Source: an uncultured Gemmatimonadota bacterium
Lineage (GTDB): Bacteria; Gemmatimonadota; Gemmatimonadetes; Longimicrobiales; Longimicrobiaceae
DNA length: 32,220 nt
Assembly: GCA_902805735.1 (NCBI GenBank)
Contig: CADCTW010000240.1
Span: forward strand, 1 to 32,220
Direction of reading: 5' to 3'
In this document: positions 23,511 to 30,357 of the stretch, one piece after another
Layout: each line of letters begins with the position of its first letter
Numbering within the stretch: the first letter of the stretch is position 1
Translations under genes and position numbers: made by a program
Notes under the pieces: model-generated
What the model saw: only the letters and a program-made list of their open reading frames with translations
Databases searched by the model: none
What the model was told of the DNA's origin: nothing

Positions 23511-23630
23511 ATGGACACTACCAAGTTCTTCGGCGAAGAAGAGCCCCCCATGACCACGCACGCGGAAGGCGAAGAAGATCCGTGGGGCGGCTACGAAGCC
23601 GTCGAGGCGAGCGCGTTCGGCGAGTTCTGA
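23511..23630 (+). CDS. Putative RiPP (graspetide-type) precursor peptide
   Basis: A 39-residue, strongly acidic peptide gene. AGGAG lies 7 nt upstream of the ATG at 23511. The N-terminal third carries TKFFGEEEPP (4-13), whose Phe-Phe next to acidic residues resembles the recognition helix of microviridin-like leaders (PFFxRFLE). The C-terminal part has Thr15, Thr16 and Ser34 as possible nucleophiles and Glu19, Glu21, Glu22, Asp23, Glu29, Glu32 and Glu38 as possible acid partners, with aromatic residues Trp25, Tyr28, Phe36 and Phe39. It ends in GEF. It does not contain the microviridin TxKxPSD core. The ATP-grasp gene follows 115 bp downstream on the same strand, separated by an expanded family A hairpin. 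Precursor status is inferred from size, composition and that partner. Confidence 0.6.
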   Translation: MDTTKFFGEEEPPMTTHAEGEEDPWGGYEAVEASAFGEF

Positions 23631-23638
23631 CAACAACG

Positions 23639-23723
23639 GTCTCACCCGGAGGCACAGAGACACGGAGGAGTGCTGTGTCTCTGTGTCTCTGTGTCTCTGT
23701 GTCTCTGTGTCTCTGTGTGAGAT
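23639..23723. repeat. Family A inverted pair with tandem-expanded right arm
   Basis: The left arm (23640-23670) has about three octamers, while the right arm (23674-23722) contains five to six tandem copies of TCTCTGTG with no interruption. It occupies most of the spacer between the peptide gene and the ATP-grasp gene. The extra octamers look like slippage products, so copy number may vary between strains. Confidence 0.93.
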
Positions 23724-23745
23724 CGCCCTTTCTTCCGGAGTAGGC

Positions 23746-24624
23746 ATGATCCTGATCGCGGGGGGCGACGCGGACCCCAATGTGGAGGCGGTCGTGCAGG
23801 GGGCGCGGGCGCGGGGGATGGAGCTTCGCGAGGCGCGCACCGGGGCCGGGGCCAACCCGTGGCTGGACTGGGACGTGGCGGCCGACGTCCTGGCACTCGA
23901 TGGCCGCCCGGTGTCGCCCCGCGCCGTCTTCCTGCGCCACGACGTCTTCCAGAACCTGGCCGACCCGCGGCCGGCCACCTCGTTCCGGGCGCGGGCGTGG
24001 CACGCGGCGCTGCACGGCTGGGCGCTGGCGCACGACGAGGTGCGCCTCCTCAACCGCGGCTACCGCGGGCAGACCAACAAGCCGTACATGCTGAGCCTGG
24101 CGGCGCGCTGCGGCCTCCCCGTCCCCGCCACGCGCATCACCAACGCGCTGGACGCCCTGGAGCGCGAGGGCGGCGACCGGGTCGCCAAACCCGTCCCCGG
24201 CGGCGGCTACTGCCAGCCGCTCGCCGACCTGCTGGCCGCCACCGAGCGCCGCGACGGACTGGCGGCGGCTCCCGCCATCGTGCAGGAGCGGCTGGTGGTG
24301 CCGGAGGTGCGCATCTTCGGGATCGGAAACCGCTTCCTACCCTTCGAAGTTCGCTCCGACGCGCTGGACTACCGCACCTCGAAGCAGACCACGGTGGAGC
24401 CGCTCCCCGTGGAGCGCATCGACCCCGCACTCCTCGCCGCGCTGCGCCGCCTGATGCACGCGCTGGAGATGGACTTCGCCGCCGCCGACTTCAAGAGCTC
24501 GCCCGCCACGGGCGCGCTTGTCTTCCTGGAGATCAACTCGTCGCCGATGTTCGCGACGTTCGACCGGGCCGCCGGGGGCGCGGTGACGGATGCCATCCTG
24601 GACCGGCTGGAACGAAGCGCGTGA
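23746..24624 (+). CDS. ATP-grasp ligase, MvdD/RimK-like (putative graspetide synthetase)
   Basis: A 292-residue ATP-grasp enzyme. An N-terminal pre-ATP-grasp domain (MILIAGGDADPNVEAVVQGA, RAVFLRHDVFQN) leads to the QTNKPYMLSLAARCGLPVP segment (109-127), then nucleotide-binding Lys148 (VAKPVPGGG), hinge Gln180-Glu181 (IVQERL), Glu187/Arg189 (PEVRIFGIG), Asp208-Tyr209-Arg210, and metal ligands Asp249, Glu262 and Asn264 (DFK, then FLEINSSPMF). Such enzymes activate a carboxylate as acyl-phosphate. MvdD/MvdC members tie Glu or Asp side chains to Thr, Ser or Lys of a precursor peptide. GGAG lies 6 nt before the ATG at 23746. The 39-residue acidic peptide gene just upstream is the natural candidate substrate. 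A different peptide or amino-acid ligase role cannot be excluded. No protease or dedicated exporter is adjacent on this strand. Confidence 0.85.
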   Translation: MILIAGGDADPNVEAVVQGARARGMELREARTGAGANPWLDWDVAADVLALDGRPVSPRAVFLRHDVFQNLADPRPATSFRARAWHAALHGWALAHDEVRLLNRGYRGQTNKPYMLSLAARCGLPVPATRITNALDALEREGGDRVAKPVPGGGYCQPLADLLAATERRDGLAAAPAIVQERLVVPEVRIFGIGNRFLPFEVRSDALDYRTSKQTTVEPLPVERIDPALLAALRRLMHALEMDFAAADFKSSPATGALVFLEINSSPMFATFDRAAGGAVTDAILDRLERSA

Positions 24625-24648
24625 GTGCGGCGGTGGCCGCGGCGCGCC

Positions 24649-24847
24649 GAAAGGGGGCCCTCACCCCCCCGTCCCGCGATAACGGGAGAGGGGGGCGCAT
24701 CTTCTGTGTCTGCGCGGCGATGTGGCCATGCGGAGCTGCGGCTTCCCCAACCCGCAGCCCTCGGGGTGCGTGGGTGCGGCTGGATGGCCGGAGTGCGCCC
24801 CCCTCTCCCGTTATCGGGAGAGCGGGGGTCGGGGGGGTGAGGGCCTT
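24649..24847. repeat. Family B GC-rich element with inverted ends, copy 1
   Basis: About 200 bp with imperfect terminal inverted repeats of about 50 bp: the left end starts AAAGGGGGCCCTCACCCCCC, and the right end finishes GGGGGGGTGAGGGCC. Each arm contains a small palindrome around GATAACGGGAGAGG or CTCTCCCGTTATCGGGAGAG. It fills most of the 258-bp spacer between the convergent ATP-grasp and EamA genes. A second copy lies at 31448-31636 in roughly opposite orientation, sharing an inner CGGAGTGCGCCCCCC block. There is no open frame of its own. Confidence 0.85.
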
Positions 24848-24882
24848 GCGTGCGCCGCAACCCCGTCGCCCACGCGCCTCCT

Positions 24883-25797
24883 TTATTCCTCCAGCATCTC
24901 CTGGACGTCCTGCGCCTGGCGCCGGGCGCGCGCGCGGCGGCCGGCCCACACGGTCACCGCCACGCCCGCGAAGATGAGGGCGCCGGCGGGGATCAGGCGG
25001 GCGGAGGGGCGCTCGTGGAGGAGCCAGGTGGCGAGCGCGCCGGTCAGCACGGGCTGCAGGTAGACGAAGACGCTGACGACGCTGCTCTCCACGTGGTTCA
25101 GCGCATAGACGTTCAGGTAGTAGGCGCCCACCGTGGGGCCCACGACGATCCACGCCAGCGCCAGCCAGGCCAGGGGCGACGCGCCGCCCGCCTCGGCCAG
25201 CACGCTGCCGATGCCCCAGGGGAGCATCCCGGGGACGCCGAAGACAAAGGTCCAGGTGATGACGGTGAGGGGGTGGTAGCGCTGGAGCAGCCCGCGCGAG
25301 ATCACCAGGTACACGGAGAAGCAGGTGACGTTGGCCAGCGCCAGCAGGTTGCCCAGCGCCGCGCCCGTGGACACGCCCACCCCCACCAGGTACAGCGCGC
25401 CCAGCGCGGCCAGCCCGATCCCCGCCCACTTGAGCGGCGTGGCCGTCTCGCGGCGCAGCAGGATGGCGATGAGCAGCGTGAGCGCGGGGCCGGCCGCCAC
25501 GAAGGTCTGCGCCGCCGTGGCCGTGGTCAGGGTAAGGGCGGTGATGTAGAGGAGCTGGTTGAGGATCACTCCGAAGACGGAGTAGACGGCAAGCTCCACG
25601 TAGTCGCGCCGCGAACGGACGCGCTCGCCGACGATGATGCGCTGCAGGATCACGAACAGGATCGCCGCCAGCGACACGCGCAGCAGCGCCAGGGAAGGGC
25701 TCGACATCTCGCGAAGCGCCACCTTCACCGCGATGGGGAGGGTGGCGAACAGCACCTGCACGGCGATCAGGGCAGCGTATACGGACCGCGTCTTCAA
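24883..25797 (-). CDS. EamA/DMT family transporter
   Basis: A 304-residue inner-membrane protein with ten predicted helices in two EamA repeats. Repeat 1 opens YAALIAVQVLFATLPIAVKVAL and ends near GVSTGAALG. Repeat 2 begins with NLLALANVTCFSVYLVISRGLL and contains VYLQPVLTGALATWLLHERPS, the typical end-of-repeat motif. Family members export amino acids, metabolites or drugs; the substrate here is unknown. The start is TTG at 25797 with GAGG 7 nt upstream. It converges on the ATP-grasp gene, and export of a modified peptide is possible but unsupported. Its leader contains a terminator-like hairpin (25818-25857). Confidence 0.92.
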   Translation of the reverse strand: MKTRSVYAALIAVQVLFATLPIAVKVALREMSSPSLALLRVSLAAILFVILQRIIVGERVRSRRDYVELAVYSVFGVILNQLLYITALTLTTATAAQTFVAAGPALTLLIAILLRRETATPLKWAGIGLAALGALYLVGVGVSTGAALGNLLALANVTCFSVYLVISRGLLQRYHPLTVITWTFVFGVPGMLPWGIGSVLAEAGGASPLAWLALAWIVVGPTVGAYYLNVYALNHVESSVVSVFVYLQPVLTGALATWLLHERPSARLIPAGALIFAGVAVTVWAGRRARARRQAQDVQEMLEE

Positions 25798-25817
25798 AGC
25801 GGGACCTCACGGACGGG

Positions 25818-25857
25818 AAAAAAGATCCGGCCCGTGCTCCCCGCGACGGGGGGCCGG
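25818..25857 (-). terminator. Terminator-like hairpin in the EamA leader (possible attenuator)
   Basis: On the minus strand a GC stem (CCGGCCC pairing with GGGCCGG, 25827-25857, with a further inner GC stem) is followed by ATC and six T (25818-25823), about 20 bp before the EamA TTG start. No minus-strand gene lies upstream, because the neighbour at 25999 points away. It is therefore placed to stop EamA transcription early unless an alternative fold forms. No known riboswitch class is recognised. Confidence 0.5.
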
Positions 25858-25998
25858 ACCGGTCGCAACCGACGGCGGGCGTACACCCCGGGGGCGCGGG
25901 GGTTCGCGGGGCGCCCTGTCACCGGGACGGGCGGGTGCGTATCTTGCCGCGCCGCGGCACACCCGCGCACCGACACCGAACCCCACGCCGGAGGAGAT

Positions 25999-26391
25999 AT
26001 GCCGAGTCACGAACACGACCATCCGCACCACGAGCACACCCCTCACGCCGAGGACGGGCTCGGGCTGCTGGTCGGCTTCCGCATCTTCGAGGACGAAGGC
26101 GAGCTGTACCTGGCCGAAGCCGAGATCAGCCCGTACGTGGACGACTCCAACGCGCTCGGCGTGACGATGGTCTTCCACCCGCTCTCCGGGATCGACCCGA
26201 CCACGGACGAGGGCGACGACGACCGCCAGGCGTACCCCTTCGACTTCGACGACGAGCTCACCCGCGCCGAAGACGCCCCCCTCGCCGAGCAGACGCAGGC
26301 CATCCTCCGCCAGCTCAGCCAGATCCCCGAGGCCTCCCTGCGCGAGTACCTGCGCGTGGCGCGCGAAGAGTACAACGCGGGCGACGAATAG
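25999..26391 (+). CDS. Acidic protein with His-rich N-terminus, hypothetical
   Basis: A 130-residue soluble acidic protein. GGAGGAG precedes the ATG at 25999 closely. Residues 4-16 hold seven histidines (SHEHDHPHHEHTPHA), a likely metal-binding tail. The middle is a beta-rich acidic region (GLLVGFRIFEDEGELYLAEAEI, LGVTMVFHPLSGIDP, then DEGDDD), and the C-terminus is helical (ASLREYLRVAREEY). No family is recognised. It is divergent from the EamA transporter, sharing a 200-bp spacer, and ends in front of a family A hairpin. Confidence 0.75.
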   Translation: MPSHEHDHPHHEHTPHAEDGLGLLVGFRIFEDEGELYLAEAEISPYVDDSNALGVTMVFHPLSGIDPTTDEGDDDRQAYPFDFDDELTRAEDAPLAEQTQAILRQLSQIPEASLREYLRVAREEYNAGDE

Positions 26392-26398
26392 AAGCAGG

Positions 26399-26465
26399 GG
26401 TCACACAGAGACACAGAGGCACAGAGATAAGGTTTTCTCTGTGCCTCTGTGTCTCTGTGTGACCC
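26399..26465. repeat. Family A inverted pair, perfect hairpin
   Basis: Left arm 26400-26427 and right arm 26436-26463 are perfect complements around AAGGTTTT, closing GTCACACAGAGAC against its complement. It lies exactly between two convergent genes (acidic protein and decarboxylase), a place where a bidirectional terminator would be useful, although no T-run follows. Confidence 0.93.
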
Positions 26466-28408
26466 TAAAGAACGGACTCGAGGACCGACCTCAGCGTCTT
26501 GGCGAAGCCCCCGATGAAGTCCATGCGGCCGCGGCGGGAGCCCAGGAAGGGGTCCATCACCGTGCAGCGGATGACGCTGACGCCGCCGGCGCGCTCGTAG
26601 TCGTCGTACGAGAAGCCGAGGGACTGGAGAATCGGGTCGGCGGCGTGGCCGTACTCGCGCGCGCGGAGCACCGTCTTGGTGACGAAGTAGTCGAGCTGGC
26701 GCGCCGTGCGGTCGCCGGAAACGCTCATGGCGGCGTAGACGCGGCCCGCGAAGTCGTTGGTCTCCTCCAGCGTCGCCAGGGCGGGGTGGCCGATGGCGAA
26801 GCAGACGATGTTGAGGTCCGGCAGGGGGAGCGGGATCAGGGTGAAGGGGCCCCAGTCGCCGCTGCCGATGCGGCGGTGCAGCAGGAGGGCGCCGCGCGCC
26901 GTCTCGCCGATCAGGCGGCCGTAGCCGCTGGAGTCCAGCGGGAGCACCTTGTGCGACATCCACACCCCCGCCGCCGCCGCGCCCGGCTTGGAGCCCTCGA
27001 AGATGAAGCGCCCGATGTACCCCCACTCCGACGCGCCCCGGTGGAAGAGGTACGGCGCATCCACCGCCACCAGCTCGCGCACCCGCATGTCGCGGAATGA
27101 CACGGCGCCCGCCGGGTAGGGGATGAACCCCAGCTTGTGCGGGTCGATCGTCACCGTGTCCGTGCGCTCCATGGCGCAGAGGCCACGGTACACTCCCTCC
27201 TCCGGCCACGCCTCGGGCGCGTAGTCCGCGAGCGCGTCCTCGTACGAGCGGCGGCGGCCGTCGGGGGAGCGGGTGATGGAGGCCGCGTAGCCGCCCCACG
27301 CCGCATCCGCGTGCAGGTGGAAGGCGATGCCGCGCTCGCGCCCCACCCGGTCGCGCACGTCGGCGATCAGGTCCAGCCGGTCCACCGCGCTCTCCTCCGT
27401 GGTGCCGATCACCGAGACGCAGGCGATCACGGGCTGCCGGCGGTCGGCCAGGGCGTGGATCGTCTCCTCCAGCGCCGCCGGGTCCATGCGGAAGCGCCGG
27501 TCCACCGGCACGTGGATCAGCTGCGCCCCGCCGATCCCCAGCGCGCGGCAGATCTTTTCCCACGAGTAGTGCGCCGTGGAGGGGACGAGCACCGCCCCGT
27601 CCTGCAGCGCGTCGCCGAACTGCGTGGAGAGGCGGCGCCCGAACTCCTGGTAGCCCAGCCCCGCCAGCGAGTGCTTCGCCAGCGCCTCCACCACCCGTTC
27701 GTCGTCGCCCAGCCGCTCGCGAAAGGCGTCCGCCAGGTCCATGGACTCGCCGGGGCCCACGTTGAGGAGCTGCCACAGGTCCATGCCGTCCAGCGGCATG
27801 CGCTCGCCGGTGGGGGTCGCCACGGTGAGCCCCGCGACGCCGCATTCCTCCGCGGCCCAGCGCACGGCCACGGGGAGGTACTTGACGTTGCGGGCCACCC
27901 AGAGCGCCTCGAAGTTGGCCACGGTGCCGCCCGAGGTCAGGTGCCCCCACTGCCGCGCCGTGTCGTAGCCGATCATCCGCGCGAGCTGCTCCGCCACCTC
28001 CAGCTCCATCCGCGTGGTGACCGGCGAGGCCTCGGCCGCCACGTTGTTGGGGTTGTACAGCATGGTGGCGAAGTAGCCGATCAGGCTCGCCATGGTGAGG
28101 TCGCTGGACATGTGCCCGATGTAGCGCGGGCTGAAGAACGGCACCCCCGCCTTGAGCTCGCCCAGCAGCCCCATCAGCTCCGTGGAGAGGGTGGAGAGCG
28201 ACCGCTCGTACTCCGGCGTGTGCTTCTCCATCTCCATCACCTGGAAGCCGTCTTCCGGGTGGAAGTTGCGCCGCCAGAACACGTGGTCGCGGAACGCCTC
28301 CAGCAGCAGCCGCTCGAAGACGTCCGCGTTCTCCCCCTTGGGCCCCAAAAAGATGGACGCGAGGTCCAGGGGAGCCTCGCGCCGGTAACCGCCGACATAG
28401 TCACTCAT
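26465..28408 (-). CDS. PLP-dependent group II decarboxylase, tyrosine-decarboxylase-like
   Basis: A 647-residue enzyme with the layout of bacterial tyrosine decarboxylases, longer than usual group II amino acid decarboxylases. Matching blocks: FFSPRYIGHMSSDLTMASLIGY, MLYNPNNVAAEASPVT, WGHLTSGGTVANFEALWVARN, HADAAWGGYAASI, and the PLP lysine in TIDPHKLGFIPYPAGAVSFRD (Lys425). The C-terminal third continues DFAGRVYAAMSV and SVIRCTVMDPF. It probably decarboxylates an aromatic amino acid; substrate preference cannot be read from the motifs. No adjacent tyrosine/tyramine antiporter is present, unlike in lactic acid bacteria. A family A arm abuts the ATG at 28408. Confidence 0.9.
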   Translation of the reverse strand: MSDYVGGYRREAPLDLASIFLGPKGENADVFERLLLEAFRDHVFWRRNFHPEDGFQVMEMEKHTPEYERSLSTLSTELMGLLGELKAGVPFFSPRYIGHMSSDLTMASLIGYFATMLYNPNNVAAEASPVTTRMELEVAEQLARMIGYDTARQWGHLTSGGTVANFEALWVARNVKYLPVAVRWAAEECGVAGLTVATPTGERMPLDGMDLWQLLNVGPGESMDLADAFRERLGDDERVVEALAKHSLAGLGYQEFGRRLSTQFGDALQDGAVLVPSTAHYSWEKICRALGIGGAQLIHVPVDRRFRMDPAALEETIHALADRRQPVIACVSVIGTTEESAVDRLDLIADVRDRVGRERGIAFHLHADAAWGGYAASITRSPDGRRRSYEDALADYAPEAWPEEGVYRGLCAMERTDTVTIDPHKLGFIPYPAGAVSFRDMRVRELVAVDAPYLFHRGASEWGYIGRFIFEGSKPGAAAAGVWMSHKVLPLDSSGYGRLIGETARGALLLHRRIGSGDWGPFTLIPLPLPDLNIVCFAIGHPALATLEETNDFAGRVYAAMSVSGDRTARQLDYFVTKTVLRAREYGHAADPILQSLGFSYDDYERAGGVSVIRCTVMDPFLGSRRGRMDFIGGFAKTLRSVLESVL

Positions 28409-28440
28409 TCTCTGTGTCTCTGTGCCTCTGTGTGAGCCCC
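28409..28440 (-). repeat. Family A repeat, single arm abutting the decarboxylase start
   Basis: The arm reads TCTCTGTGTCTCTGTGCCTC and onward to GTGAGCCCC and touches the decarboxylase start codon, so its last purines (ACAGAGA on the transcript) directly precede ATG. No separate ribosome binding site is visible. Confidence 0.9.
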
Positions 28441-28445
28441 GTGGT

Positions 28446-28619
28446 TCACCCGCCCGTGCGCGGACCGTTGGGGCCCGTGACGTCGGATCTGGCGCTGTCC
28501 GCCTGCACGGCGGGATTGGTGGGCGCGGCCTGCTCGGCCGAGGCGGGGGCGCCGTCGGCGCCGGGCTCGTGGCGTGCGCACGCCGCGCAGAGCAGCAGGG
28601 CCAGGATCGTGTATCGCAT
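28446..28619 (-). CDS. Small lipoprotein, hypothetical
   Basis: A 57-residue product: MRYTILALLLCAAC ends in a lipobox-like Cys14 (with an extra Cys at 11), followed by a polar, Ala/Pro-rich tail (RHEPGADGAPASAEQAAP) and ending PNGPRTGG. GGAG lies 5 nt before the ATG at 28619. It follows the PHP gene by 12 bp and ends just before the family A arm. No family is recognised. Anchoring in a membrane through the lipid is inferred from the signal only. Confidence 0.65.
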   Translation of the reverse strand: MRYTILALLLCAACARHEPGADGAPASAEQAAPTNPAVQADSARSDVTGPNGPRTGG

Positions 28620-28631
28620 CGTCGCTCCGGT

Positions 28632-29297
28632 TCAGTCGGGAAGGATCATCTTGCGGGCCCGCGCGAAGCTGGAGCCCAGCGTCACCACCCGCGACGAGGT
28701 CCCCCGCCCCGCCACCCGCCCGGCGTCCAGCGCGGCCAGGAAGCCGTCGCGCGTGGGCTGGAAGGGCGGCACCTCCACGTAGGCGGCGCCGATCTCGGCC
28801 AGGGTGTGCGCGTCGCTGCCGGCGCCCAGGCGCTTGCCGGCCCCGATCGCCCACGCCTCGCCCCGCTCGTTCAGCTCGCGGCGGAAGGTGCGTGCGTTGT
28901 GGGCCTCCACCACGTCCACCAGCTCCGCCAGCTCGTCCAGCAAATCCCCGGCCCCGTTGCGCCGCGTGTCGAAGGGGTGGGGGATGTAGACGATGCCGCC
29001 CTGCGCGCGGATGCGCTCGCAGGTCTCGCGGATGGGGGTGCCGCGCGGGATCTCCTCCGCCAGGAAGATGCCGATGACGTCCGGCCCTTCGCGCGTCTTC
29101 ACCTCCTCGCCCACCAGGATGCGCTCCGGCGCCCGGTCGCGCAGGCGCAGGGCGCCTTCGAGACGGTCGTGGTCCGCGATGACCACGCGGCCGATCCCCC
29201 GCGCGTCCATGGCGGCCAGGATGCCCTCGGGCGAGTTGAGCGAGTCGGGCGAGTGGCGGGTGTGGACGTGCATGTCCACGCGGACGAGGTCAGCCAC
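28632..29297 (-). CDS. PHP domain phosphoesterase-like protein
   Basis: A 221-residue metal-dependent PHP-fold hydrolase. Metal-binding motifs are complete: HVH in DMHVHTRHS (His10, His12), DHD (42-44), GEE (62-64), His106 in YIPHPFD, EAHN (130-133) and GSDAH (159-163). Members remove phosphate from small molecules or nucleotides, and several of this size are putative phosphotransferases. Substrate unknown. The GTG at 29297 overlaps the coaE 3' end by 8 nt, so it is co-translated with coaE. Confidence 0.9.
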   Translation of the reverse strand: MADLVRVDMHVHTRHSPDSLNSPEGILAAMDARGIGRVVIADHDRLEGALRLRDRAPERILVGEEVKTREGPDVIGIFLAEEIPRGTPIRETCERIRAQGGIVYIPHPFDTRRNGAGDLLDELAELVDVVEAHNARTFRRELNERGEAWAIGAGKRLGAGSDAHTLAEIGAAYVEVPPFQPTRDGFLAALDAGRVAGRGTSSRVVTLGSSFARARKMILPD

Positions 29298-29907
29298 GCG
29301 CCCGCCGCTTCAGCTCCACCCACACCTCGCGGGCGCGCCGCTCCAAGTCCATCAGCGAGCCGTGGTTGGGGATCACGTAGTCGGCGCGGGCGCGCTTCAG
29401 CTCCGAGGGCATCTGCGCGGCGATCATCTGGCGCGCTTCGGCCGGGTCCAGCCCCCGGTCGGCCACCAGGCGGGCCAGGCGCACCTCTTCCGGCGCCTCC
29501 ACCAGCACCACCGCGTCGAAGTCGTCCACCAGCCCCGCCTCGAAGAGGAGGGGGATGTCGCCCACCACCAGCGGCTCGCCGCGGCCGGCGGCCGCGCGGT
29601 ACGCCTCGTCGCGCAGCTCGGCCACGGCGGGGTGCACGATGGCCTCCAGCCGCTCGCGCGCGCCGGGGTCCGCGAAGACGATGCGGCGCAGCGCGGCGCG
29701 GTCCAGCCCGCCCTCCTCGTCCAGCACTTTCCCGCCCCACTCGCGGGCGATGCTGGCGTGCGCAGGCGTCCCGGGCTCCACCGCCTGCCGCGCCAGCAGG
29801 TCGGCGTCCACCACCGTGGCGTCCAGCGAGCGCCAGATGCGCGCCACGGTCGACTTCCCGGAGGCGATGTTCCCCGTGAGGCCCACCTTCAGCATCTGCG
29901 CGCTCAC
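29290..29907 (-). CDS. coaE: Dephospho-CoA kinase
   Basis: CoaE phosphorylates the 3'-hydroxyl of dephospho-CoA, the last step of CoA synthesis. The 205-residue product has the P-loop GNIASGKST (12-20), DADLLARQAVEPGTPAH, IVHPAVAELRDE, VVGDIPLLFEAGLVDDFDAV and the lid RLVADRGLDPAEARQMIAAQ, all characteristic. The GTG at 29907 overlaps the preceding stop (GTGA); an internal ATG at 29895 would remove only four residues. It is followed by the overlapping PHP gene. Confidence 0.96.
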   Translation of the reverse strand: MSAQMLKVGLTGNIASGKSTVARIWRSLDATVVDADLLARQAVEPGTPAHASIAREWGGKVLDEEGGLDRAALRRIVFADPGARERLEAIVHPAVAELRDEAYRAAAGRGEPLVVGDIPLLFEAGLVDDFDAVVLVEAPEEVRLARLVADRGLDPAEARQMIAAQMPSELKRARADYVIPNHGSLMDLERRAREVWVELKRRARG

Positions 29908-30293
29908 CGGCGGGTGCCGCCGGTGCGCGGCTGGGGCGGGGAGACGATGTCGTCGGGCGTGCGGGGGCGGCGGTCCTTCCCCGCGGAGCCCACGATGTAG
30001 GTGCGCCGGTTCACCTGCAGGTAGAACGGCGTGCCCCAGGGGTCCAGCGAGGCGCCCTTCTTCACGTCGCGGCGGTCCACGAACGCGGCGAAGTCGCGCG
30101 GCGCGGGGATGCTGCGCCCCAGCGTCTCCTCCTCGTGCAGCAGGTCCACGATCTCGGTCACCCGGTTGCGCGCCGACCAGCTGTAGAACGGGTCCAGCGC
30201 GGGCGCCACGTGCGGCATCGCGCGCTCCCGCAGCGCCGGCACCAGGACTATGGCGCCGATGGCCAGGAGGAGGAAGCCGAGCAGCTTGGTCAT
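29904..30293 (-). CDS. GspG-like (type II secretion major pseudopilin C-domain) protein
   Basis: A 129-residue protein with an N-terminal membrane segment (LLGFLLLAIGAIVLVPAL, 4-21) and a C-terminal region matching the pseudopilin GspG calcium-loop region: DPWGTPFYL (84-92), YIVGSAGKD (99-107) and TPDDI (112-116). The N-terminus lacks the prepilin peptidase site (G/FTLxE), so it is unlikely to be processed and assembled as a normal pseudopilin. GGAG sits 7 nt before the ATG at 30293. The gene overlaps coaE by 4 nt, and no other secretion gene is visible nearby. Confidence 0.78.
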   Translation of the reverse strand: MTKLLGFLLLAIGAIVLVPALRERAMPHVAPALDPFYSWSARNRVTEIVDLLHEEETLGRSIPAPRDFAAFVDRRDVKKGASLDPWGTPFYLQVNRRTYIVGSAGKDRRPRTPDDIVSPPQPRTGGTRR

Positions 30294-30357
30294 GGGGAGA
30301 CTCCGGGGTTGGATGCGGCCGCGCGGGGGACCGTCGGCGCGCCGCGGAGGGGAATGA

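Noticed and set aside
23640..23722. CRISPR-like array from the regular octamers
   Set aside because: The units are 8 bp, head to tail without spacers, and part of an inverted pair; there are no cas genes.
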